DNA of 9,254 nt from positions 1 to 9,254 of the forward strand of contig USBV01000057.1 of assembly GCA_900553055.1 (NCBI GenBank). The letters are read 5' to 3'. The position numbers were made by a program, and so were the translations under genes. The notes beneath the pieces are model-generated. The model saw nothing but the letters and a program-made list of their open reading frames with translations, was not told the origin of the DNA and made no database searches. Source of the DNA: an uncultured Phascolarctobacterium sp. (GTDB lineage Bacteria > Bacillota > Negativicutes > Acidaminococcales > Acidaminococcaceae). Shown here piece by piece: positions 1 to 6,520 of this stretch. Within the stretch, counting starts at the first letter, position 1. Each line of letters opens with the position of its first letter.

Positions 1-15
1 TGCTGGTGCATTTCT

Positions 16-47
16 TGCTACTTCTTTGTGCAAGCAAAGAAGTAGTA
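16..47. repeat. Perfect inverted repeat upstream of the metal-chaperone gene
   Basis: The arms CTACTTCTTTG (18-28) and CAAAGAAGTAG (35-45) are perfectly complementary around a 6-base loop. A G-T and a T-A pair can extend the stem to 16-47. No T-run follows on either strand, so it is a poor intrinsic terminator. It could be the processed 3' end of an upstream gene outside the window, or an operator or leader hairpin for the metal-binding protein that starts at 88. The sequence does not resemble the CopY (TACAnnTGTA) or CsoR type sites I know. Confidence 0.55.
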
Positions 48-87
48 TACAAACCACAATTTTCATATCAAGAAAGGACTGATTCAC

Positions 88-294
88 ATGATCAAAACTA
101 TTTTCATCGGCGGCATGCACTGCCAGCACTGCGTTAAAGCAGTAAATGATGCCTTAAAAGCTCTGCCCGGCATCACCAGCGTCACCGTCTCCCTCGAAGA
201 CAACGTAGCCACCGTCTCCGGCCCCGCCCCCGACGACGCTGCCATCAAAGCCGCCATCGAAGACACCGGCTTCGACGTTATCGAAATCGCGTAA
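88..294 (+). CDS. CopZ-like heavy-metal-associated (HMA) domain protein, probable copper chaperone
   Basis: A 68-residue single-domain protein of the HMA/Atx1 fold (beta-alpha-beta-beta-alpha-beta), the usual length for CopZ. The metal site is GMHCQHC at residues 9-15, with Cys12 and Cys15 of the MxCxxC motif expected to bind Cu(I). The rest follows the family pattern: LPGITSVTVSLEDNVATVSG, then an amphipathic helix and TGFDVIEIA. Loop 5 carries Phe where bacterial CopZ often has Tyr. In the cytosol such proteins carry Cu(I) to a CopA-type P-type ATPase, but no ATPase lies in this window; one might lie to the left. An AGAAAGGA ribosome-binding site at 71-78 supports the start. Codons in 160-290 are dominated by C-ending forms (GCC, GTC, GAC, ACC), visibly richer in G+C than the neighbours. 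Fold assignment is firm; copper rather than another soft metal is inference. Confidence 0.9.
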   Translation: MIKTIFIGGMHCQHCVKAVNDALKALPGITSVTVSLEDNVATVSGPAPDDAAIKAAIEDTGFDVIEIA

Positions 295-305
295 AAGTAC
301 TAACA

Positions 306-359
306 AAAAGCTCCCTGCCTCCTAAGACTCAACTGAGTCCCAATAAGCAGGGAGCTTTT
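306..359. terminator. Bidirectional intrinsic terminator between copZ-like and MATE genes
   Basis: AAAAGCTCCCTGC (306-318) pairs perfectly with GCAGGGAGCTTTT (347-359). The loop holds a second small hairpin, GACTC/GAGTC (326-330/335-339). The arms end in A-runs and T-runs, so a U-tract is produced in both directions. It lies just downstream of both convergent genes. Confidence 0.88.
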
Positions 360-391
360 ATATTACCAAAAATCAACCAGCAGTAAATGCC

Positions 392-1729
392 TTACGCCCG
401 ATACTGCTTCTCCAACAGATTCACAAAATAACGATACGCACAGAACACAAACAAGGCACAGCTGGTCCAGGAAATAGGCGAAGCCACGCAGGCACCTACA
501 TAGCCATACACATCACCTAAATAAATAGCCGCACCCGAGCGCATAATGAGCTCGATAAGCCCTGCCAGCATGGGCACAAGACCAATACCCATACCCTGAC
601 AGGCATTGCGATAAATAAAAATCTGGCTCAGGAAAAAGTACACCGGCACCGTATAAAGAATATACATATGCGCCGCCTCCATAACCTCGGGGCCGGGATT
701 CTCCATAAAAATCCCAATAATATGCTCACCGAAAAGGAACATACACAGCGCCGCAAAGGCACTAAAGCCAAAGCTTAGCATTGAGCACTTGCGCACCGCC
801 TCGCGAATGCGGTCAAAGCGACGTGCACCATAATTTTGCGCCGTAAACACGGCCATAGCAATACCCGAAGAAATCATCGGCTGCAACGCCATCTGCTCCA
901 CACGCGCCGCCGTAAAGCCGGCAATCTGCTGCCCGCCAAACTTATTGCACACCGACTGTAAAATGATAATGCCCAAGCCTAAAACACTAAACTGCACTGC
1001 CATCGGCAGGCCCATACGCAAATGTTCCCACACCTCCGGTCCATCCAGCCTAAAATCTCTGCGGGAAATGTGCAGCTGGGGAAAACGCTTATAAATATAA
1101 GCCAAGCACAAAATCGCCGAAATAGCCTGCGCAATAACCAGCGCCACCGCACTGCCCGGCACGCCCCAGCCCAATACAAGGATAAAGAACAAGGCCAGCG
1201 CAATATTTACCACCGAAGAGACAATTAGGAAATACAGGGGCGTTTTGCTATCGCCTAAGGAACGCATAATGCCTGACAAAAGATTGTAGCCCATCATCGC
1301 AAAAAGGCCATCCACAATAATCATGACATACGCTTTAGCATCAGCCAAAAGCTCCGCCGGAATATTCATCAGCAACAACGCAGGGTCGATAATCAGATGA
1401 AAAACGCCCATAATAAACAATGTGAAAAGCACACTAAGCACGGTGCAGGTGCCAATACTGCGGCGCATGCCCTCCATATCGCCCGCACCATAGCGCTGCC
1501 CTGTTACCACAGTACAGCCATTGGACAGGCCAATCGTGAGCACCATCGTCATCATAAAAAGCGGCGTCACCGAACCCACCGCTGCCAACGCCTCTACACC
1601 AATGGTGCGGCCAACAATGACCACGTCAGCAATATTATAAAGCTGCTGAAAAACATTACCAATGAGCAGAGGTACCATAAAGGGCAAGATAAGCTTTAAG
1701 GGCTCGCCCTCCGTCATATTCTGTAGCAT
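392..1729 (-). CDS. MATE family efflux transporter (multi-antimicrobial extrusion)
   Basis: A 445-residue polytopic membrane protein, the usual length for a 12-helix MATE exporter, which expels cationic drugs or metabolites in exchange for Na+ or H+. Two related MatE repeats are visible. The first (about 1-220) contains PLLIGNVFQQLYNIADVVIVG and, near residue 70, GLSNGCTVVTGQRYGAGD. The second (about 230-445) contains LRMGLPMAVQFSVLGLGI and AMAVFTAQNYGARRFDRI, the repeat's counterpart of the first motif. The ATG at 1729 has GGAGG (1736-1740) at good spacing. The gene is monocistronic, with a near-consensus promoter at 1766-1794 and a terminator at 306-359. Substrate cannot be told from sequence. 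A palindrome over the promoter suggests repressor control (see the operator entry). Confidence 0.93.
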   Translation of the reverse strand: MLQNMTEGEPLKLILPFMVPLLIGNVFQQLYNIADVVIVGRTIGVEALAAVGSVTPLFMMTMVLTIGLSNGCTVVTGQRYGAGDMEGMRRSIGTCTVLSVLFTLFIMGVFHLIIDPALLLMNIPAELLADAKAYVMIIVDGLFAMMGYNLLSGIMRSLGDSKTPLYFLIVSSVVNIALALFFILVLGWGVPGSAVALVIAQAISAILCLAYIYKRFPQLHISRRDFRLDGPEVWEHLRMGLPMAVQFSVLGLGIIILQSVCNKFGGQQIAGFTAARVEQMALQPMISSGIAMAVFTAQNYGARRFDRIREAVRKCSMLSFGFSAFAALCMFLFGEHIIGIFMENPGPEVMEAAHMYILYTVPVYFFLSQIFIYRNACQGMGIGLVPMLAGLIELIMRSGAAIYLGDVYGYVGACVASPISWTSCALFVFCAYRYFVNLLEKQYRA

Positions 1730-1749
1730 AATATACCTCCAAAAACCAA

Positions 1750-1765
1750 TAGACTAACCAGTCAA
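1750..1765. promoter_or_regulatory. Candidate TetR-type operator over the MATE transcription start
   Basis: TAGACTAACCAGTCAA is a near-perfect palindrome: GACT and AGTC arms around a 4-base centre, with one outer mismatch. It abuts the -10 box and spans the expected transcription start, the classic place for a repressor. Spacing and GACT/AGTC half-sites resemble operators of TetR-family repressors that control efflux genes. No regulator gene is adjacent, so the repressor would act from elsewhere. The site is seen; its function is inference. Confidence 0.5.
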
Positions 1766-1794
1766 ACTATAACACAAAATATTTTTATTGTAAA
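1766..1794 (-). promoter_or_regulatory. Sigma-A-type promoter of the MATE gene
   Basis: On the minus strand, -35 TTTACA (1789-1794), a 17-base spacer and -10 TATAGT (1766-1771). The expected start is near 1759, giving a leader of about 30 bases before the ATG at 1729. Confidence 0.75.
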
Positions 1795-1819
1795 GCATGT
1801 CCAAACAAGCTCGGCAGCG

Positions 1820-1850
1820 AAAAAAGAAGACGTATGCGCTCGCATACGCC
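1820..1850 (-). terminator. Intrinsic terminator of the ychF-PHP-FAH operon
   Basis: Read on the minus strand, CGTATGC/GCATACG arms (1831-1848) form a tight GC-rich hairpin with a GAGC tetraloop. TCTTCTTTTTT (down to about 1820) follows directly. It lies 20 bases past the stop of the FAH-family gene. Confidence 0.83.
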
Positions 1851-1867
1851 TTGCTTTTAGTTGTCAA

Positions 1868-2632
1868 TTAAACACGCTCTACGTAGTTGGTAATAGAGCC
1901 GATGCCTTCAATTTCTACCTTTACTTCATCCCCGTCATTCAAAAGGCCGGAGCCTACGGGAGTGCCAGTGAGCACTACGTCGCCAGCATCCAAGGTGAAG
2001 CTGCGGGAAATATAGCTCAAAATTTCATAAGGGTTATAGACCATGTTCTTAGTATTGGCATTTTGCTTCAGCTCGCCGTTAACCCAGGACTTAATGGATA
2101 GGTTAGTGGGATCCAGCTTCGTTTCCATCCAAGGACCCAGCGGGCAGAAGGTATCAAAGGATTTAGAGCGCAGCCATTGCAGCTCCTTGCGCTGCAAATC
2201 ACGGGCAGTAATATCGTTAGCACAGGTGTAGCCCAGGATATATTTGGGAACATCCTCAGGAGCTACATCCTTCATCTTCTTTTTAATAACAATCGCCAGC
2301 TCTACGCCAAAGGCCAACTCTTCAACATCCTTGGGCCAAATAATCTTATCGCCGGTGCCGATAATTGTATGGGAAGCCTTGCAGCAAAGCATGGGCTCCT
2401 GCGGTACAGCCTCACCAAATTCATTGGCGCGCTTACGGAAGTTCAAGCTAACACAGATAATCTGCTTAGGAACGCAGGGTGCTAACAGGCGCACCTCGTC
2501 CATTCTATACACATCCTCGGTGATTTGCCAAAAGGTTTCCAGACTGCCCTGTACCCTGGTAATGGAATCACCATTGATAAAACCGATACCGATAAAGCCG
2601 GTTTTTAAATCCTCAAAACGTACACACCTCAT
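1868..2632 (-). CDS. Fumarylacetoacetate hydrolase (FAH) family protein
   Basis: A 254-residue member of the FAH/YcgM family, whose metal-dependent enzymes hydrolyse C-C bonds in beta-diketo acids, decarboxylate oxaloacetate-like acids, or isomerise hydroxymuconate-type compounds. Seen in order: VKPQIICVSLNFRKRANEFG-like entry segment (about 54-73), ELAFGVELAIVI (106-117 region), GYTCANDITARDLQRKE (134-150), KSFDTFCPLGPW (157-168), and the C-terminal LTGTPVGSG (221-229) and LNDGDEVKVEIEGIG. Family members bind Mg2+/Mn2+ through ExE and a later Asp. Here Glu111 and Asp140 are present, but the position of the first Glu is Gly109. The ATG overlaps the stop of the upstream PHP gene (ATGA), and GGAGG lies inside that gene's last codons, so translation is probably coupled. 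Family assignment is firm; exact substrate is unknown and activity may differ because of Gly109. Confidence 0.9.
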   Translation of the reverse strand: MRCVRFEDLKTGFIGIGFINGDSITRVQGSLETFWQITEDVYRMDEVRLLAPCVPKQIICVSLNFRKRANEFGEAVPQEPMLCCKASHTIIGTGDKIIWPKDVEELAFGVELAIVIKKKMKDVAPEDVPKYILGYTCANDITARDLQRKELQWLRSKSFDTFCPLGPWMETKLDPTNLSIKSWVNGELKQNANTKNMVYNPYEILSYISRSFTLDAGDVVLTGTPVGSGLLNDGDEVKVEIEGIGSITNYVERV

Positions 2633-3417
2633 TTGGACACCTCCATAATTTGCATCTTTCTCTTTTTAAAATACACAGGCGTCAGCTGGCAGGCTTCAGC
2701 GATTTTCAAAGCCTCTGCTATACGACGTCCCACATGCTCAGCATAATGGGCATCACTGCCAACAGTACAATATCTCCCGCCCAGTGCATGGTAGCGCGCA
2801 TACAAGGGCAAAAGTCCTGCCACTGCTGCCGCATCATTCAGGCGACGAGTATTGATTTCTATAGGAATATTTTTATCTATCAACAGCTGAAACAGCTTGT
2901 CGAACAAATGGGGTGCATCCTCAAGGCGCAGCTCGCGCTCCGCCCCTTCATAGGGCCAATAACGGCAAATATAATCGATATGGGCAAAGGCATCAAAATC
3001 GCGGTCCTGCTCGATGCAGGTAATGGAGTCCTGTAAAAACTCCTCCACAATTTGCTGACGGGTACGTCCCTCATAGCAGGTGGTTTCGTACAAATCCCTT
3101 TTGCCAATGCAGTGAATGGAGCCCAACACAAAGTCAAAGTCATGGCCCTGGGCTACCCTTTTATCCTCACTAGCAGTGTGCGTCTGCATGCCAATTTCAA
3201 TGCCAATAAGCACCTTATCAGTGCACAGGGGCTTGAAGCGTGCAAAATATTCATCTATATCAAAGGTGAAGGCATCGGGATTAGTGGGATAATCATAATC
3301 CCAATGCTCGGTTACAATCATGCCGATTTTTTCTTGTGCAGCCGCAGCTATAGCATCAGCAAACTGCATATGGCTGTCGCAGGAATAATCACAGTGCATA
3401 TGGGTATCAAAAAGCAT
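2629..3417 (-). CDS. PHP-domain phosphatase, histidinol-phosphatase (HisK/HisJ) type
   Basis: A 262-residue polymerase-and-histidinol-phosphatase (PHP) domain protein, the size of HisK-type histidinol-phosphate phosphatases (last but one step of histidine synthesis). Metal-binding motifs are all present: HMH at 6-8, TEHWD with Glu37-His38, GIEIG with Glu74, GSIH with His102, FAHID with His146, EINTRR (187-192), and GSDAH with Asp222 and His224. These would form the trinuclear metal site. The ATG at 3417 has AGAAGG (3425-3430) at good spacing. It follows ychF by 38 bases and overlaps the FAH-family start by 4. No other his gene is nearby, so the substrate may instead be another phosphate monoester; I therefore give no symbol. 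Confidence 0.88.
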   Translation of the reverse strand: MLFDTHMHCDYSCDSHMQFADAIAAAAQEKIGMIVTEHWDYDYPTNPDAFTFDIDEYFARFKPLCTDKVLIGIEIGMQTHTASEDKRVAQGHDFDFVLGSIHCIGKRDLYETTCYEGRTRQQIVEEFLQDSITCIEQDRDFDAFAHIDYICRYWPYEGAERELRLEDAPHLFDKLFQLLIDKNIPIEINTRRLNDAAAVAGLLPLYARYHALGGRYCTVGSDAHYAEHVGRRIAEALKIAEACQLTPVYFKKRKMQIMEVSK

Positions 3418-3455
3418 CTTAGCACCTTCTTTGCCGGCACTGGGCCGGGTAAAAC

Positions 3456-4562
3456 CTATACGTTGAAGCGGAATTCAACTACGTCGCCATCCTGCATCAC
3501 GTAGTCCTTGCCCTCCAAGCGTACTAAGCCCTTTTCACGGGCTGCAGCCTTGCTACCGCAGGCTACCAAATCATCATAGGAGACAATCTCGGCTCTAATA
3601 AAGCCACGTTCAAAGTCGGTATGAATCTTGCCGGCTGCTTGGGGAGCCTTGGTATTTTGCTTAATCGTCCAAGCGCGGGATTCGATTTCACCGGCAGTGA
3701 GGAAGGTCATCAGTCCCAAAAGCTTAAAGCCAGCCTTAATCAGGCGGTCCAGACCAGTTTCCTCAAGACCTGCCATGGCCAAAAATTCAGCGGCCTCCTC
3801 GGCATCGAGCTCAGCAATTTCGCTTTCCATTTTAGCGGAAACCACGATAACCTCGGAGCCCTCTTCAGCGGCATATTTCTTTACTGCCTGTACATAAGGA
3901 TTAGCGCTGGTATCAGCAACCTCGCCCTCAGCCACATTTGTTACATACAAAATCGGCTTCATGGTCAGAAGGTGCACATCGCCCAAAAGCTCCTGCTCCT
4001 CCTCGGTCAGACCAACGCGACGTGCGGGCACACCCTCGGACAGGCCAGCCATAATTTTTTCCATCACAGCCTGCTCCAGCTTCACCTTTTTGTCGCCGGT
4101 CTTAGCCAGCTTCACCAGGCGCTCCTGACGTTTTTCCACAGTTTCCATGTCTGCCAGGCACAGCTCGGTATTAATAATATCTATATCGCGCAGAGGGTCA
4201 ATGCTGCCCTCCACGTGGGTAATATTGCCATCCTCAAAGCAGCGCACAACCTCGGCTACTGCATCCACCTCGCGGATATGAGCCAAAAATTTATTGCCCA
4301 GGCCCTCGCCCTTGGAGGCACCCTTTACAAGGCCGGCAATATCCACAAAGCGCATTGCTGCGGGCACAATTTTGCGAGATTTGAACATATCGCTCAAAAC
4401 CTCTAAGCGTTTATCGGGCACATCAACAACGCCCACATTGGGCTCGATGGTGCAGAAGGGATAATTGGCGGCTTCAGCGCCAGCCTTAGTAATTGCATTA
4501 AACAAAGTGCTCTTGCCCACGTTAGGCAAGCCCACGATACCAACCTCTAAATTAGTACTCAC
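3456..4562 (-). CDS. ychF: Redox-regulated ATPase/GTPase YchF (OLA1 family)
   Basis: A universally conserved Obg-family P-loop NTPase that binds ribosomes and acts in translation and stress responses; it prefers ATP. Numbering from the GTG: G1 GLPNVGKS at 11-18, [12 protein letters not shown] at 33-44, G3 DIAGL at 74-78 followed by [15 protein letters not shown], the ATP-favouring NxxE form of G4 (NVAE, 209-212), VSAKME at 241-246, and a C-terminal TGS domain from about 283 to 366. Length (368 residues) is normal. I chose GTG at 4562 because AGGAG (4571-4575) is 8 bases from it but only 2 bases from the upstream in-frame ATG at 4568, and the resulting [14 protein letters not shown] start matches the family's usual short N-terminus. 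It heads an operon with the PHP and FAH-family genes. Confidence 0.95.
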   Translation of the reverse strand: MSTNLEVGIVGLPNVGKSTLFNAITKAGAEAANYPFCTIEPNVGVVDVPDKRLEVLSDMFKSRKIVPAAMRFVDIAGLVKGASKGEGLGNKFLAHIREVDAVAEVVRCFEDGNITHVEGSIDPLRDIDIINTELCLADMETVEKRQERLVKLAKTGDKKVKLEQAVMEKIMAGLSEGVPARRVGLTEEEQELLGDVHLLTMKPILYVTNVAEGEVADTSANPYVQAVKKYAAEEGSEVIVVSAKMESEIAELDAEEAAEFLAMAGLEETGLDRLIKAGFKLLGLMTFLTAGEIESRAWTIKQNTKAPQAAGKIHTDFERGFIRAEIVSYDDLVACGSKAAAREKGLVRLEGKDYVMQDGDVVEFRFNV

Positions 4563-4619
4563 GTGCATCGCTCCTATTCTTTATGTTTCACTAAGTGTAA
4601 ATAACTCTTTATCTAATCT

Positions 4620-4648
4620 ATTTTACAATACTAAGCTTGTTTATGCAA
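4620..4648 (-). promoter_or_regulatory. Promoter of the ychF operon
   Basis: On the minus strand, -35 TTGCAT (4643-4648), a 17-base spacer and -10 TAAAAT (4620-4625). Transcription would start near 4613, leaving a leader of about 50 bases before the GTG at 4562. Confidence 0.68.
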
Positions 4649-4709
4649 TAATTTGCCACTAAAATCATTGCTTTTCACTATTTCTTCCCTATCATATCTT
4701 ACTTTCCTA

Positions 4710-4718
4710 TGATATAAT
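4710..4718 (+). promoter_or_regulatory. Extended -10 promoter of the MscS-type gene
   Basis: TGATATAAT (4710-4718) is a TGn-TATAAT extended -10 with a perfect hexamer. No good -35 box stands at 16-18 bases upstream, which is common for extended -10 promoters. The start would lie near 4725, just before the ribosome-binding site at 4735-4742. Confidence 0.65.
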
Positions 4719-4752
4719 GATAAAGTAAGAAAATAAAGGAGGCGTATAAAAA

Positions 4753-5562
4753 ATGCAAACTATCCAAGAAATTCTTAATTTTTCCGTGGGCAAGCTGACT
4801 GTGGGCAATATTATTTTTGCTATCGCTATTTTCATCGTTTGTCACATGGTTATCAAGGCACTGATGGGCCCCATTAACAAACTTCTAGACAAGCTAAGCT
4901 TTGATAAAACCCTGCGCACCTTCCTGCAAGCCGCTATCCGAGTTATCCTCAACTTCGTTGCCGTGTGCATCGTAGCCGAAAGCGTTGGCATTCCCATTTC
5001 CTCCCTGCTGGCTGTTTTAGGTATGTTTGGTTTGGCTGTTTCCCTGTCCGTACAGGGCGCGCTCTCCAATCTGGCTAACGGCATCATGCTACTCATTACC
5101 AAGCCCTTTAAGGCCGGCCACTACATTTCTGTAGCAGGCGTAGAGGGTGTGGTTAAGGAAATCACCATGCTGTGCACGAAGATTGTTACTGTGGACAATA
5201 AGGAAATTTTTATCCCTAACAGCGAGGTTGCTGCTAACAAAATCACCAACTTCTCTTCCGAAGAGCTGCGCCGCGTAGATATAACTGTTCGCGCTGGCTA
5301 CAACAACGAAACCACCCAAGTGCTGCGTGCACTAAAGGATGCCGTTGCTGCCACTCCCAAAACCCTGCAAACCCCTGCTCCCTTTGTACGCCTGTCCGGC
5401 TACAAGGAATATGCTGTGGAATACACCCTGCGCGTATGGACTGAAAGCGCCAACTACTGGGATGTATATTTTGACCTGATGGAAAACATTGGTCGCGCCT
5501 ATGCAACCCATGGCATCAAGGGCGGTGTTCCCGGCATGAACGTTTACATGCAAGATAAATAA
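4753..5562 (+). CDS. Small-conductance mechanosensitive channel, MscS family
   Basis: A 269-residue inner-membrane channel close in size to Escherichia coli MscS (286), which opens under membrane tension to release solutes after hypo-osmotic shock. Predicted helices: TM1 about 17-38, TM2 about 58-76, and pore-lining TM3 about 80-115. TM3 shows the family's Gly/Ala-packed signature GLAVSLSVQGALSNLANGIM followed by TKPFKAGHYI. The beta domain then follows (VEGVVKEITMLCTKIVTVDN, IFIPNSEVAANKITNFS), and after it an alpha/beta C-terminal domain. AAAGGAGG (4735-4742) with 10 bases to the ATG supports the start. It is monocistronic and diverges from the ychF operon. Confidence 0.94.
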   Translation: MQTIQEILNFSVGKLTVGNIIFAIAIFIVCHMVIKALMGPINKLLDKLSFDKTLRTFLQAAIRVILNFVAVCIVAESVGIPISSLLAVLGMFGLAVSLSVQGALSNLANGIMLLITKPFKAGHYISVAGVEGVVKEITMLCTKIVTVDNKEIFIPNSEVAANKITNFSSEELRRVDITVRAGYNNETTQVLRALKDAVAATPKTLQTPAPFVRLSGYKEYAVEYTLRVWTESANYWDVYFDLMENIGRAYATHGIKGGVPGMNVYMQDK

Positions 5563-5591
5563 GCTTTAACTTCATAAGCTCTGCTTCAACC

Positions 5592-5631
5592 AGCTGTCGC
5601 GGTTCATTTTTAAGAACTGCGACAGCTTTTT
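5592..5631 (+). terminator. Intrinsic terminator of the MscS-type gene
   Basis: AGCTGTCGC (5592-5600) pairs with GCGACAGCT (5619-5627). A wobble pair and GTTC/GAAC extend the stem to 14 pairs, and the T-run ends at 5631. It lies 29 bases past the stop. Confidence 0.86.
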
Positions 5632-5636
5632 GATGC

Positions 5637-5668
5637 AAAAATCCGAGCCTGTTACAGCTCGGATTTTT
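5637..5668. terminator. Bidirectional terminator between the MscS-type and exported-protein genes
   Basis: ATCCGAGC (5641-5648) pairs with GCTCGGAT (5657-5664), flanked by AAAA and TTTT. It ends just before the stop of the minus-strand gene at 5675 and would serve that gene, while giving the plus strand a second terminator. Confidence 0.82.
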
Positions 5669-5674
5669 TAAGCA

Positions 5675-6382
5675 TTATTTATTTCTTCTTTCCATCAAGC
5701 GATTAGCAAAATTGCGCATGGCCGGGTCTGCAACCTGCTTATAATCTGCTGGCGGCAGGTTGAAAACAGCCTCATCCACAACATCGGAAACCTCCACTAC
5801 CTTGAACATAGGCAGATAAGCAGTTTCATAGCCAACCCATTTATCGGTACCCTTTTCAAAATAGAAGCTCAAGGTATTATTACCCTTAGTCATCTTATCA
5901 TAGTCATAGCCCTTAGCCTCGTCAAAGCCGCTGGTAGGACGCACATTAAACCAGCCAATAAGTGTTTCTGCAAAGGGAACGCTCATGCCCGGCAGCTCGG
6001 GTACACGGTCATAGGTTTTATGCAGATAGTCGATAGCGTACCAATAGCCGCCCTTGCAGAAGTTAACCGTATCCTTAATAATCTTGCCTTCGCCATCAAT
6101 AATGGTAGCACGTTCAGCGCTAATTCCATTATGCTCGTTATACTCAGTACGGCTGGTGCGTTTCTTTTGCGCATCTGGCAGCTTGCTATAGGCGTCCGCA
6201 GTTAACACATCACGCATATCAATGGTTTGGGTTACTACCAAATGCACAGCATGCTTATCGCTATTTAAGGTTTGGCCCAAAAGCTTAATTGTGCGTTGGC
6301 CGGGATTATAAGCCAAAGCTACAGCAGCGCACATAATGGTCAGCAAAAAAGTCAAAAATAAAACGCGGATAGATTTACCCAT
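5675..6382 (-). CDS. Exported protein of unknown function
   Basis: I do not recognise this 235-residue protein. It begins with a classical Sec signal peptide: MGKSIR, a hydrophobic core LFLTFLLTIMCAAVALA, and a signal-peptidase-I site ALA|Y after residue 24. The Cys in the core has no lipobox around it. The mature part is beta-strand-rich with many charged and aromatic residues (GGYWYAIDYLHKTYDR, NTLSFYFEKGTDKWVGYET) and ends FNLPPADYKQVADP plus a basic tail RLMERRNK. The near-terminal FNLPPADYKQV resembles the last strand of LolA/DUF4412-like lipid-binding folds, a weak hint only. I chose the ATG at 6382 because AAGAGG (6391-6396) is 8 bases away; the in-frame GTG at 6391 overlaps that site. 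It is monocistronic with its own promoter and terminator. Confidence 0.8.
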   Translation of the reverse strand: MGKSIRVLFLTFLLTIMCAAVALAYNPGQRTIKLLGQTLNSDKHAVHLVVTQTIDMRDVLTADAYSKLPDAQKKRTSRTEYNEHNGISAERATIIDGEGKIIKDTVNFCKGGYWYAIDYLHKTYDRVPELPGMSVPFAETLIGWFNVRPTSGFDEAKGYDYDKMTKGNNTLSFYFEKGTDKWVGYETAYLPMFKVVEVSDVVDEAVFNLPPADYKQVADPAMRNFANRLMERRNK

Positions 6383-6414
6383 GTAATTCACCTCTTAAAA
6401 TAGTGTATATGTTA

Positions 6415-6423
6415 ATTATAACA
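6415..6423 (-). promoter_or_regulatory. Extended -10 promoter of the exported-protein gene
   Basis: On the minus strand, TGTTATAAT (6423 down to 6415) is a TGn extension plus a perfect TATAAT. The -35 region (around CTTAAA) is weak. The start would be near 6408, about 25 bases before the ATG. Confidence 0.65.
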
Positions 6424-6475
6424 TGCAGTCTCTACTTTAAGCTAGTAAAGTTTTTATAATCTAGCCTTTTTTGCA

Positions 6476-6510
6476 CATAAAAAGACCCTGCACATTTCTA
6501 TGCAGGGTCT
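6476..6510 (-). terminator. Intrinsic terminator of the rpsF-ssb-rpsR operon
   Basis: AGACCCTGCA (6483-6492) pairs perfectly with TGCAGGGTCT (6501-6510) around an 8-base loop. On the minus strand TTTTTAT follows. It sits 10 bases past the rpsR stop. Confidence 0.88.
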
Positions 6511-6520
6511 TGCATGCCGA

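Noticed and set aside
84..266. A 60-codon minus-strand frame opposite the copper-chaperone-like gene
   Set aside because: Ala/Ser/Thr-rich shadow of a clear HMA-domain gene; no upstream signals.
2629..2632. Overlap of the PHP and FAH-family genes as a sign of a frameshifted fusion protein
   Set aside because: Both proteins are full length for their families with complete motifs, and a GGAGG precedes the second ATG; it is an ordinary ATGA translational-coupling overlap.
3418..3455. Possible hairpin CCGG/CCGG between ychF and the PHP gene
   Set aside because: Only 4 pairs and no U-tract; not a terminator, and the spacing agrees with co-transcription.
3621..4406. A 261-codon open frame on the plus strand
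   Set aside because: It lies wholly antisense to the intact, unmistakable ychF gene, has no ribosome-binding site or family motif, and is His/Leu-rich as expected for a reversed frame.
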